A stretch of 64,000 bases of DNA. It comes from Chrysogorgia sp. JL179-B06 (lineage: Eukaryota; Cnidaria; Anthozoa; Scleralcyonacea; Chrysogorgiidae). Shown one piece after another: positions 53,897-64,000 of this stretch (its first letter is position 1; every line of letters starts with the position of its first letter). The notes beneath the pieces are model-generated. The model did no database searches, had not been told where the DNA came from, and saw only the letters and a program-made list of their open reading frames with translations. Position numbers and translations under genes: made by a program. The stretch covers positions 1,058,501 through 1,122,500 of the forward strand of contig JAYKKM010000221.1 in assembly GCA_035772405.1 (NCBI GenBank), written 5' to 3'.

Positions 53897-55417
53897 TTGT
53901 TTTGTTTTCTGAATATATTATGGGATTTAATAGTTTTTAAATTAGACTCAAGGTCATTCCAAATATCAACACCTTTGTTTGAAAAATCATCAAAAACCAA
54001 TCATCAAAAACCCAAGCCCAGAACAGTTCATAGATCTAAACGTCATCTAAAAGGAATGATCATTAACTGCAACGGTTTAAAAGGCCCATCCCGTTTTACA
54101 GAATTTCAAGCTTTGCTAGACCTACACAACCCTGATATTGTTTTGGGTACAGAATCCAAACTACACAAAGATATACCGACCTACTCTGTGTTTCCATCTA
54201 ACTACAGTGTCTACAGAAAAGATAGGAATGCTAACGGTGGGGGTGTATTTCAGGCTATCAAGTCAGATATTGTATGTGAAGAATGTCCTAGTCTTGATAC
54301 CAATTGTGAAATTATCTGGTCCTCAGTGAAATTCAGTAACTCTAAGAAATTATACTTGGCATCCTATTACAGACCTCCAAACTCCTCTTCTGAAACTCTC
54401 GACGAACTCCAGAAATCTTTAAACTTTGTATTTGACTCCAACAATCACCACCCAAATATAATTTTAGGGGGTAACTTTAACCTCGGAGATATCAACTGGA
54501 AATCTGATCCACCAGAATTCTTAAGTGAAAGCAACTCAGGACAGCATAATAAACTTCTTCACACACTCGACGAATACTCCTTGACTCAACATGTCACGCT
54601 ACCTACTCGCCCAGCTTCTAACAAAACATTGGACTTATTATTATCATCGTACCCAAATAATATATCCAACGTTTCCACTACATCAGGTATGAGTGATCAT
54701 CTGGCAATCCTTTTTAACATCAATGTTAAAGCTACTAGATCATTCAAGCCTCCTCACAAGGTCTACATATATAAGAAAGCTGATTTTACTAAACTCAATG
54801 AATTTATGTTACATGCATCAGAAAACTTTTTTCTATCTAGTCCTCAAAATAACTCTGTATCTGATAATTGGTTTAAATTCAAGTCATGTCTGATCAAAGG
54901 TATTCAAGATTATGTCCCTCATAATACATCTGTGCCTAAATTTAAGCTACCGTGGATAACCTCTTCTATCAAACGTCATATGCGGACGAAAGATCGCCTA
55001 CATAAGAAAGCTCTTAAATCCCATAAACCTAAACACTGGGATGAATTTAAGAAAGAACGAAACATAGTTTCTCGCCTTGTGAAACAATCTCACAGCAATT
55101 ACCTCAATGATGTCATTGGTGCAAGTTTAGACGCCAATCCTAAGAAATTTTGGTCTTACGTTCGCACAAGTAAATCCGAAAGTTCTGGCATCCCACCCTT
55201 AAAATTCGACGACAAACTATGCGTTTCTGATAAAGCCAAAGCTAATGCTTTGAACTCTCAGTTTTATTCAGTATTTACTCGGGAAAAGTCTCCAATTCCA
55301 AACAAAGGCCAATCTCCATACACTTCTATCTCAGACTTGATCATCAACTCCCAAGGTGTAGCCAAACAACTTTCACAACTTAACCCTAGTAAAGCCTGCG
55401 GCCCTGATGAAATCCCA
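53897..55417 (+). pseudogene. CR1/L2-like LINE: endonuclease and start of RT, interrupted
   Basis: An apurinic endonuclease domain is visible (KGMIINCNGLKG; GTESKL; YRPPNSSSETLDEL; ILGGNFNLGDINW; MSDHLAILF), then a linker with ARTSKS-like sequence and the start of the reverse transcriptase (LSQLNPSKACGPDEIP). The frame is broken at 55418 by an insertion beginning CACTGTAAATC and resumes in frame at 57094. The usual catalytic histidine-containing SDH motif of the endonuclease is present; GGNFN replaces the common GDFN, a D-to-N change at a catalytic position, so the endonuclease is probably inactive. The 5' start is uncertain because the first about 30 residues are low-complexity. Confidence 0.8.
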
Positions 55418-57091
55418 CACTGTAAATCTGGGGGTGTTACCACAACACCAAAATCGGTGTAAATCTTGCAGCTGTGTGGACACCAAAAAGGTGTAAACTT
55501 ACACCGACAATGGTGTAACTTAACGTGGTAACAGTGTAAACTTACACCAAAATCAGTGTAAATAGCGTGCAGCTGTGTGGACACCAACTTGGTGTAAATT
55601 TACACTTGGAGAGTAAACTTACACTAAAATAAGTTTTTTTACACCTCATTGGTGTAAATTAGCTTGCAGCTGTGTGGACACCAACTTGGTGTACATTTAC
55701 ACTTGGAGTGTAAACTTACACTAAAATAAGTTTGTTTACACCTTATTGGTGTAAATTACCTTGCAGCCCACAACCAACGGTGTTGGTGTAAATTTACACT
55801 TGGGGAGTAAACGTACACCAATTAAGTTATTTTACACAGTGCATAGCTGGGTGTGTAAATTAATATCGTATCTACAATGGGAGAATAAACATCACAATAG
55901 CTGTAGTCATTTACAAATGACTTCAGTTGATTTATCACCATTTGAGATTTAAGAATACATATATAACTAAAATTGACATTAAGCAAAAAGTATTGGTAAT
56001 AGCTTTATTAACAGATTTATCCATTTTCCAATTTTTTTGAAATTGCAGTTAATACTTAGTAACAAATAAATAGATATAAAATATGCAGAATGAGAAATGT
56101 TGTAAATTGTCAAACTCATAAAAATGTAACGTTCTGATCTCTGGTTAGACGCTCTAAACATTGAGCGACCAGATGGCAGAGCGAAGGCTACGTTCAATTG
56201 TGTAATAGTTAGTACGTGCAGCATAATGTACTGCTAATTCAGCAGTCCAATATATCTGTATATCTTTATCAGAATATATATATTAAATATGACTTGCAGC
56301 TTGGATATTTCAATATATAGTAAATTGTTTACTACACAAGCTTCAAACTGGAGATCATGACGGTTGCAGGTTCAATTCCCATCTGGGACTCAGAACATTT
56401 TTCTGAGTTTGTGTTAAAGCTTGAGTAGCAAACAATTTACTATATTGAAATAATCAAGCTGCAAGTCACATTTAATATACAGTACCGGTATGCAGAAATA
56501 TTATAACCTAAATTCACTAACAGTTTGTATATGCAAAAACAGGCCAGAATTTGTAGCCTATCAACAACATTTTAGTTCTAGTAATTTGCAAACATGGTTA
56601 CATGGTTGTATATTCAAATTACTAAAACTAAACACTTGACTTCACACATTAACAACATTAAAGTGCCACTAACCTCCTAAAACGATAATATTTTGTTTGA
56701 AAGGACACGATTAAGAATGGCATTGGCTGATAATTCTTGATGTCAAAAGACTCAAAAAAGCTGAATTCAACAATTGTTGTATTATACATTTTCAGCACAG
56801 TATTCATCCATCAGCACATACATGATAACATTCAGTAGCTAATACAATTAAACATGCAGATATTGAGAATTACTCAGCAAATCAGTATTTCACTGTTCTA
56901 TATTCCATAGTGCTTCAATTCATCAAGATTAGACAGATTAGCAAACTCTATATAGAGTCCACTGAAAGATCTCTCGATTTCTTTTGCATAGCACAGTGGA
57001 CTCTATATAGAGTTCACTAATGAATTCAATAAAGTCACAAATTAAAATTACTTTGTGTTCCAACCATTCTCGAAGACTGTTAGATAATGGT
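55418..57091. mobile_element. CACTGT-ended insertion in the LINE
   Basis: Left end CACTGTAAATCTGGGGGTGT at 55418 follows CA, and CA occurs again at 57092-57093 where the RT frame resumes, so a 2-bp duplication fits. The subterminal region (55440-55840) is an array of GGTGTAAATTTACACC palindromes. The expected right terminus CAGTG is not visible, and the last about 50 bases do not look like an inverted repeat; the right end is degraded or rearranged. A second inverted-repeat element lies inside at about 56285-56475 (GACTTGCAGCTTGGATATTT and complement). Confidence 0.65.
56285..56480. mobile_element. small TIR element inside the LINE insertion
   Basis: AAATATGACTTGCAGCTTGG at the left pairs with CAAGCTGCAAGTCACATTTA at the right, and ATAGTAAATTGTTTACT / AAACAATTTACTAT continue the stem. 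The centre holds a B-box-like GGTTCAATTCCC, so a SINE piece may be included. Confidence 0.65.
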
Positions 57092-57093
57092 CA

Positions 57094-58830
57094 GCTAGAG
57101 TCCTCAAAGAACTTGCACCATCCATTTCGAACTGGCTTTGTTTCATCTTCCAGCAGTCTTATGAATCTGGTGTACTTCCACCTGATTGGTCAAAGGCCCT
57201 TGTTTCCGCTGTATTTAAGAAGGATGTGAAGTCAAATCCAGCCAACTATCGCCCAATCTCACTAACATGTTTATGTTGCAAAGTCATGGAACATATCATT
57301 CTCAGCCATGTTGCTAAACACTTAGCATATCATGATATTTTAATTAATCAACAACATGGTTTCCGAAAAATGTTTTCCTGTGAAACCCAACTGATTACTG
57401 CTATGAATGACTGGGCTAAAAGTGTTAACCAAAAAAAACAAACCGATGTCATTCTACTAGACTTCAGTAAAGCTTTTGACTCTGTCCCTCACCTCCGCCT
57501 GATGTCAAAACTTGATTATTATGGAATAAGAGGACCCTCCGCCAATTGGATCAAGTCTTTTCTTTCCAACCGTTCGCAAGTTGTTTCTGTAAATGGCTCC
57601 CACTCTGATTCAAAACCTGTGATATCAGGAGTACCCCAAGGAACAATTCTTGCACCTGTTTTATTTCTTCTATATATAAATGACATCTCTGATATCATTA
57701 ATTCTCAAATTCGTTTATTCGCTGACGATAGTATTATATATAGAGAGATTAACGATCATCAAGACCAGATCACCTTACAAGAAGACCTAGAAAACCTAAG
57801 TGAGTGGGCCAACAAATGGCAACTCAATTTTAATTATTCCAAATGCTATCATTTAGGAATTACAAATAAACAGACCACTCTTTCTTATAGTTATGTAATT
57901 AATAAACAAACCATCTGTAGTGTAGCTTCGACGAAATACTTAGGTATCACTATAAACCATAAGCTAAGCTGGAATCAGCATTGTGACAACATATGTAATA
58001 AGGCAAATAGTACTCTTGGCCTACTTAGACGAATCCTAGGCGACTGTAGCATGAAAGTTAAGTCAAGAGCTTATACTAGTCTTGTTCGTCCCCAACTAGA
58101 ATATGCCTGCTCTGTGTGGAACCCTTACACCAAAAGAAATATCAACAAGATCGAGATGATTCAACGCAGAGCTGCTAGGTTCACTCAAAACGACTATTCT
58201 AGAACTAGCCATGTCTCTCCTATGATAGACCACCTGGGCTGGGACACACTCGAACAACGTAGGTTACTGCATCAAGCCACCATGTTCTACAAGATCAATC
58301 AAGGTCTTGTAGGTATCAGTTTCCCTGACGAGGTGTGTCCTTTAAATAGAGTATCAAGATTGCCAAACACCTCTCCTTTTCGACAGATCCAATGCAGTGT
58401 CAATGTGTACAAGTATTCATTTTATCCACGAACAATAGTAACATGGAATCACATTCCATTCAACAATCTCTCCATTGGACCTAGCATTCCAAGTTTCAAA
58501 ACACTTGCTATTCCTGCAATTAAGTCACTTAGTCGTCCTTCAAATTAAGTCACTCAGTCATCAAATTTTTTGTTTGTTTTTTTGTTTGTTTTTTGTTGTT
58601 GTTGTTGTTTTTTTTGTTGTTGTTTTTTGCGGGGCGTTTTCCATCTTTCCTTCTTCTTTTCCTCGTGTAAAATATATCATGTAACTACTTTCCATGTTAA
58701 TATATAATTATATATCCATAGGTATACATATATATTTAGTTATACTGTATATATCTATAAGTCTCCTAGTATAGTGTAATACTGATTTAGGAGTATTTCA
58801 TTAAAGCATTAAAGCATTAAAGAAAGAGTA
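57094..58830 (+). pseudogene. CR1/L2-like LINE: reverse transcriptase and 3' end
   Basis: RT motifs are in order: NYRPISLTCLCCKVME, QHGFRKMFSCETQL, VILLDFSKAFDSVPH, ISGVPQGTILAPVLFLLYIN, and RLFADDSIIY (catalytic ADD intact), followed by thumb motifs (KYLGITINHKLSW) and the C-terminal RAARF region, ending at 58548. The 3' UTR carries T- and TTG-rich tracts and ends near 58830 with an ATTAAAGC microsatellite, the typical LINE tail. Joined with 53897-55417 this is one nearly full-length element split by the 1.7-kb insertion. Confidence 0.85.
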
Positions 58831-59701
58831 TGCTTAACATAATTTATTCTTTTATAAGATTTATGAAGTTTGGATGCATTTCTTATGTTGTGATGATGAA
58901 TTTGATTATTAGTTATAAAATAATTTGTAAATATTTCTGGTAAATTCTTTAAGTGAAATATGAATAAACTCGTTAGATAATCATTTACTTTTGTGAAGTT
59001 CAATATTTTCAAATCTTTAAATATTGATTCAGTGTGTTCAGAATAAGATTTAAATGAAGAATTATTTAATTATTTACTTGAAGAATTATTTACTTGAAGA
59101 ATTAGCCATGTGGAGTCTTCGCGTTGAGAATCTGACGTCACTTCCTTACGCTGGTCAGGAACATGAACGATTAATGGCGGACATAACAACTCCAGATTCG
59201 GAGTCAGAAAAATAATACTTGCATCGTCGAATTGCAAAACGGTTTCGACCGAGTAATATTTATCAGCTCTGCTTTATAAATACGTAAAAATATCGATATA
59301 GGTAATATAATTTGATCGTAGTACCACCTTAATATAGGATTGACTGTATATACATAGATATAATAGCACTTTCTCTGCTTGCTATTAATAGCTCAAAATG
59401 CGGACAAACAAACCAAACTTGACTCACAAATGATTGCAAATGAGCTATTTCTTTTGTTATGGCCGCACGAATTATGGGTAGATGCGGACAAACATGGATA
59501 CTGACGTCATCTGTACAAAGTGCTATTCGGTTAGTATGAAAATCGAGTTCGCGGTATCAAAAGAGGAAGGTTCGTCGCTATGTAGCCTTATTTGGGCATC
59601 GATAGTAATGAGAAGCTAACTTACGTATAAATTCTAACAATACTTGTAATCCTATTGAATAAACAGATAATAATCAGATATTATCTTAATACTTTTTTTA
59701 G
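58831..59701. other. no gene recognised
   Basis: Mostly unique-looking, AT-rich DNA. A short GC-rich patch near 59105-59215 could contain an exon (GACTCCAGATTCGGAGTC-type sequence), but I could not define one. It precedes the membrane-protein exons and may be their intron. Confidence 0.4.
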
Positions 59702-60029
59702 ATATCAATACCTTGATTACAGTAATTGGTGTTATTGTCGCTGCTGTAGTTCTAGCTATCTTAATGTATTGCGGAATATTGGGATATCGAAAGATGAAAC
59801 GAAATACGTGAGTGAGCGAATGAACATATTCAACGATTCCAAGCCTCCTCCTTTGATCAACATTCCAATCTCTCCTGTCTGTTTCTCTTCTCTTTTTTCA
59901 TCTTGAAATTCATTCATATCTTATTTTTCTCTTAGAATACAAGCCACACGCCTTTTCCATACAATAATTCCTAGGGAATATGTTGGCAATAGTTCTGCAC
60001 AACTTACATCGCCTATAGCTAGGCTTTGA
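59702..60029 (+). CDS. last two exons of a single-pass membrane protein
   Basis: Exon 59702-59807 (acceptor actttttttag, donor ac/GTGAGT) encodes LITVIGVIVAAVVLAILMYC followed by GILGYRKMKRN, a transmembrane helix with a basic stop-transfer sequence. Exon 59936-60029 (acceptor ttttctcttag) continues in phase and ends QLTSPIARL and TGA at 60027-60029. The short basic cytoplasmic tail and splice quality suggest a genuine host gene, for example an adhesion or receptor protein, whose extracellular exons lie to the left and were not recognised. Confidence 0.55.
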
Positions 60030-61899
60030 AAATCTAGATTAAAATACGGAGCCATTAACGGGTGCTTCCAGAGATATAATCTTACGCCAACTGAACGTCG
60101 ATGCAGAATGGACAGGATTACTCCAAACATGCATTTTTTTAGTTACATTACGTTGGACTGGTTAAAGAAAACCACGATGATTTTGCAAGGAATCGTTTAG
60201 GTGCGATTAATGAGAATGCTGACACAGTATACAACAAATTCCACCGCCGTCTAGTGGTGTTATTATATATACAGATATACCAAAGAGGACGCCGGCGACA
60301 AGACGACGTGAAACCTCGCCAAAGAGATTGAACCCGAGTCATTTTTACTTCTGGTATTAGTTGCGATACTGTTTTCACGTCCTCACAAGAGCGTCACTGT
60401 TTCTGGTTGGATTTTTCATACAAATATGTAATCACCATGAAAAATAGTTTGTAGAGACCGTCGTGGCTTATAGAACATTGTTCCTTTGTAAACATTTTAA
60501 TTACTTTCCTAACATTGTAAATATTTGTAGTTTTTGAGATGGGTTGTTTTAATTGTATTTCGTATTATATTATATTATATTATAAAGTAAATGGTTTAAA
60601 CCACAGTTCTTTAAACCTAGGAGTATCATTAGATGTGTGAAGTTGATCGGCCAGGTTGTTGTAGTCTTGAGAAAGACCATGGCAAGAAATTATGGACATT
60701 GAGCCTGCGCTATTTGTGTAGCAGCATTACGCTTAAAACCCCATTTAACCCTCCGTATCCCCGTGGATAATATTACGACCCATCGATCATGCGTTTAATT
60801 TATTCATCTCAAATGTCACGCGTCTTCTCAAAAGCGTGCTCGTCTAATGTGTTAGCTAAGTAATCACGCGGATGTTATACCTTGTCATCCCAAAGACACC
60901 GATAGCATTGGAAAGCTACGTTTTCACTAAGTATTCTTATCCAAACTATAGTAAACTTTGAACAATGCTGCGGGTTATATCAGCGAAGTAAAGCCGTGTG
61001 TTTGAAGGTAAAGTAAGATGACACGTTGTTTTGCCAGTTGGCAATGTCCTATGTTTTGAAGATTCAAAACGAAAAAGCAGGGCCGTTATTTCGAATATTG
61101 AAACCTAACGTAACAAATAATATCGAGCAATCATTTGTTAATGAGAAACGATTGCGGCAACTAAAAATAGTTGCCCACGGAATGAAAAATAACGCAATAA
61201 CTGTGAGTCCGTGTAATATTCCTATTCAAACTATAAGGGGTCGACGCTTGAAAATTAATGTTTAAAAAGCAGGGCGAGTTTGAAAGCTAACAAACATTTG
61301 TGTTGTTGAGACGCATTCAGATCACCTTTTCATTCTGTTTCGATTTCGGCAAACTTTGAAACTAACTTAGAAGCTATTCAATTTGGCGAATTTATAATTA
61401 CGCCATATATAAACGTTACAAATATGACTCCATCTGCAAGGCGAATTATTTCGCGCACGAGCAATATGAATGTATATTTATTTGTATATTTATGTGTATA
61501 TGTATATGTCTGGCCTCGCGGAATTTGTCGCATATAGTTCATCATGTTTGATCGAATTGAATTTTGGGATATAAAAGGACACGGTATTAAGTTTTAACAG
61601 CAGAAACCTGTTTTTTATCTTTCATCTGCAAAAATATCAAATAAAGCTAAAAAATAAGTTATATAACTGCGGACGCCGTATTATTTCATTAGAATTTTTC
61701 ATGCAAAAAAAAGAAAATGAATAAAAGTCCCAAAAGTACTAACTTGACATCGTCTACGTTCTACGGCAGACGTCATAGAGGGCGTTTTCACGTTCTGAAG
61801 ACAACGTTGTTCAACTGCTAGAACGTCAGCATAAGTTAGGGGGCTGTTTGTATTACCCGGACGAGCCCGGTTAGCCGACAAAAGTTATATTTTAAAGAA
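60030..61899. other. no gene recognised
   Basis: No domain or reliable exon. The only structured piece is a MITE end at 60630-60682 identical in type to the element at 45504-45730. An ORF of 79 codons (61026-61265) has no recognised motif, unremarkable composition and no good start context, so it is not called. Confidence 0.45.
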
Positions 61900-61959
61900 G
61901 AACTGGCTTAGTTTTCCTTGAAGAAGAGCAGAAAGTTAATTCAGAAATGATCTTTTTTG

Positions 61960-62135
61960 AGTCGAGGGAAGATTTTCGTTACACAACTCCCTCGGATCAT
62001 ATAAACACCCCCTAAAGGTCAGGGGCAAGCATTCGTCTTCTGGACGATCTTTTTTAGTATCCCCAATTAGCCTGTCTTAGGCTAAATATTTTTTGATACT
62101 TGAATAAAGTTATTGTATTGCATTGTATCCGCGAG
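61960..62135 (+). repeat. 3' end of a LINE
   Basis: AATTAGCCTGTCTTAGGCTA (a hairpin) followed by GATACTTGAATAAAGTTATT and a TTGTATTGCATTGTAT repeat, the usual 3' tail of CR1-like elements. No coding part remains. Confidence 0.6.
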
Positions 62136-62469
62136 AGATGCCTATATTATGATACGCATCATCCTGATCATAGAACTGCATGCCAACCCCAAAACAGCTT
62201 AGATCCTAACCCTAACCCCCGTCCAATGGGATTTCTAACCATATCGAATTAAAAACTTCTCTTTGCAAAATATATTTCATTTTTACCAAATTAAACATGT
62301 TTAGGCTCTAACTGGTAATAAAATTAACCACAATGAAACAACTTTTTCCACCACGAGTCACAAGAATGAAAATCCGTATTGTTTCTTCTCAACATGCCCA
62401 GCTTAGTCCTACATGTCCTACATGTATATCCAGAGATCGGCTTCATGAGCTGAACCTTAACCTGCCTGG

Positions 62470-63982
62470 AAAAGGTCTTAGGATTGGGCCATTGGAATAT
62501 TAACCATCTAACTGATATAAAACTTGAACAAATTCGTGTGCTATTGCACTCGTCAGAGAATATTGATATTCTATTTCTCATTGAGACCTTCTTAAAACCT
62601 TCGAAATCGGATAGTCTTTATATATACAATCCCTGGCTATTCTATATACAGAAAAGAAAGGACAGGTTTAAAGAAAGGTGGAGGAATTATTGTTTTTGTC
62701 GCTGATCGTATTAAAGCAAGCAGGATTTATGAACTTGAAGAAGAATGTGTTGAATCGCCTTCAACTCCTTCTTTATTAATATCGTGGATCAAATTAGCAA
62801 CACCGACAATACTTCAATGCAGGATTTTCGTGATGAAAAACTTGAAAATTTTGTGGCATTGACGATAAAAGATAAAAATATTGAGTATAATATACCAACG
62901 ATCACAGATAAATTAGTCCGTGAAATACTTGATAAAATGTCATCAAATCCGGCCACTGGTCCAGACGGAATGAGTATACGTGTTCTTAAATTGATTGCCC
63001 CTATTTTTGCTAGACCTCTTACAAAACTTCTTAACATGTCTATATTATCAGGAAAATTCCCGTCAGCATGGAAAACGGCAAGAGTAACTCCCCTTTACAA
63101 GTCTGGATCTCGTGATATGAGAAATAATTATAGACCTATATCTGTTTTATCTGTGCTTTCTAAAGTGCTCGAGAAACATGTTGCAAGATCCTTGATTAAC
63201 CATTTAAATAGAAATAGTTTGATGTACGAATCACAATCAGCTTTTCGTGAAGGACATTCGACTGAAACTGCCTTAATAAAACTCACTGATCAGATTCTAT
63301 TTAACATGGATCAAGATCAAGTAACCGGTATGATTTTCGTTGACTTTAGGAAAGCATTTGATGTAGTAGACCATCAAATCTTATTACAGAAACTAAAACT
63401 CTATAGAGCTTGCACATACTGTATCCTGGTTTGAATCATATCTTACCGACAGGAAACAATAATTATATTACTGTCGATTCTCAGAATTCATCTCTCCTTC
63501 ATATTAAGCACGGAGTACCACAGGGCTCTGTCCTTTGCCCTGTGTTATTCCTGCTTTACGTAAATGACATCTATCTTCATTGTGATAGCTCTACAATAGA
63601 CATATTTGCTGATGATACTACCTCATCATCGAGTGCAAACTGGAATAATATTCCTCAACTTATAGAGAAAATTGAATACAACCTTAATAACATAAACAAA
63701 TGGTCACTTAGAAATCGGATGTATATTAATACTGACAAAACTAAAGCTATGCTTGTGTTTGGAAAAACACTAATGAAGAAAATAAACCCTGATATGTGCG
63801 AAATGAAAATTTCCTTAAATAACGTACAAGTGGATGATGTTTCCAGCCATAAATTTCTTGGCGTAATAATTGATAAAAATTTAGATTATGATCAACACAT
63901 TGATGAGTTATGCATTGATGAGAGATTATTGACGCCACGCCATCTTTCAGACGGTCGACTTATCTTCGCTTTTGCTTTTTAA
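62470..63982 (+). pseudogene. second CR1-like LINE, internally deleted
   Basis: Endonuclease start GHWNINHLTDIKLEQIRVLL and LFLIETFLKPSKSDSL, then a frameshift near 62655 and loss of the rest of the endonuclease. RT follows from about 62784: KMSSNPATGPDGMSI, NNYRPISVLSVLSKVLEKH, MIFVDFRKAFDVVDHQILL, a frameshift near 63400, then KHGVPQGSVLCPVLFLLYVN and IDIFADDTTSSS (ADD intact) and HKFLGVIIDKNLDY. The sequence after DELC (about 63910) no longer looks like RT, so the 3' part has been replaced or deleted. Confidence 0.85.
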
Positions 63983-64000
63983 TATAAGTACGGAAATGAG

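Noticed and set aside
58560..58640. Possible transmembrane protein encoded by the T-rich tract
   Set aside because: It is the LINE 3' UTR; the hydrophobic translation comes from TTG/TTT repeats.
62205..62222. Telomere-like CCTAACCCTAACCCCC
   Set aside because: Only two imperfect units; not a telomere tract.

Overview
This is an animal-like (metazoan) genomic window, AT-rich and gene-poor, made almost entirely of nested mobile and virus-derived DNA. Evidence for a eukaryote: clean splice sites, tRNA-derived SINE heads, non-LTR retrotransposons, hAT- and MULE-type insertions with target duplications, SAM-domain and transmembrane exons. The element mix (adenovirus-like Polinton capsid genes, a KDZ-like transposase with RING and protease modules, DUF4806 genes) suggests a sponge, cnidarian or similar early animal lineage, but the species cannot be read from the sequence.

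Layout. 1-3215: decayed kinase-like fragment, two SAM-domain exons (minus strand) and a GTCGATTTGAC minisatellite. 3339-8797: element A, the virion half of a classical Polinton/Maverick (adintovirus-like): end of the packaging ATPase, two small conserved ORFs, adenain-type protease, double-jelly-roll capsid protein, pX-like core protein, penton-like protein and retroviral-type integrase. The polymerase half is missing, and capsid, penton and integrase carry frameshifts or a stop. 9324-52440: element B, a different and more divergent virus-like element of about 10 kb once later insertions are subtracted. It holds a Bcl-2-like ORF, thymidine kinase, BRO-N/VRR-NUC nuclease, two very small basic or lipidated proteins, a LamG/lectin-like protein, a tail-anchored protein, a penton-like protein, chromodomain integrase, double-jelly-roll capsid protein, A32-type packaging ATPase and several small ORFs. 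No DNA polymerase is visible.

Element B has been broken by three large transposons: E1 (11859-25346), E2 (25895-37826) and E3 (39691-47100). All have CACTGT termini, 2-bp target duplications where measurable, and long subterminal arrays of a near-palindromic GGAGTTATTTTAACTCC unit. E1 and E2 are two copies of one family carrying a spliced DUF4806-type gene; E3 carries remnants of a different multi-exon gene. Younger elements sit inside them: in E1 a 9-bp-TSD element with a RecQ-helicase fragment, a hAT MITE and another CACTGT element (20424-25205) whose arrays use GGAGTCATTTTGACTCC; in E2 a 5.4-kb KDZ/Plavaka-like transposon with 29-bp inverted repeats and a 9-bp duplication. Because E1 is empty where E2 is filled and vice versa, the order of events can be read directly.

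52441-64000: iteron-like motifs and a perfect hairpin plus T-run at the right edge of element B, a MITE, a CR1/L2-like LINE split by a fourth CACTGT element with a third palindromic array (GGTGTAAATTTACACC), two spliced 3'-terminal exons of a single-pass membrane protein, and a second truncated LINE running to the window end. Nearly all element genes here are decayed, so this is a fossil locus rather than an active virus or transposon.
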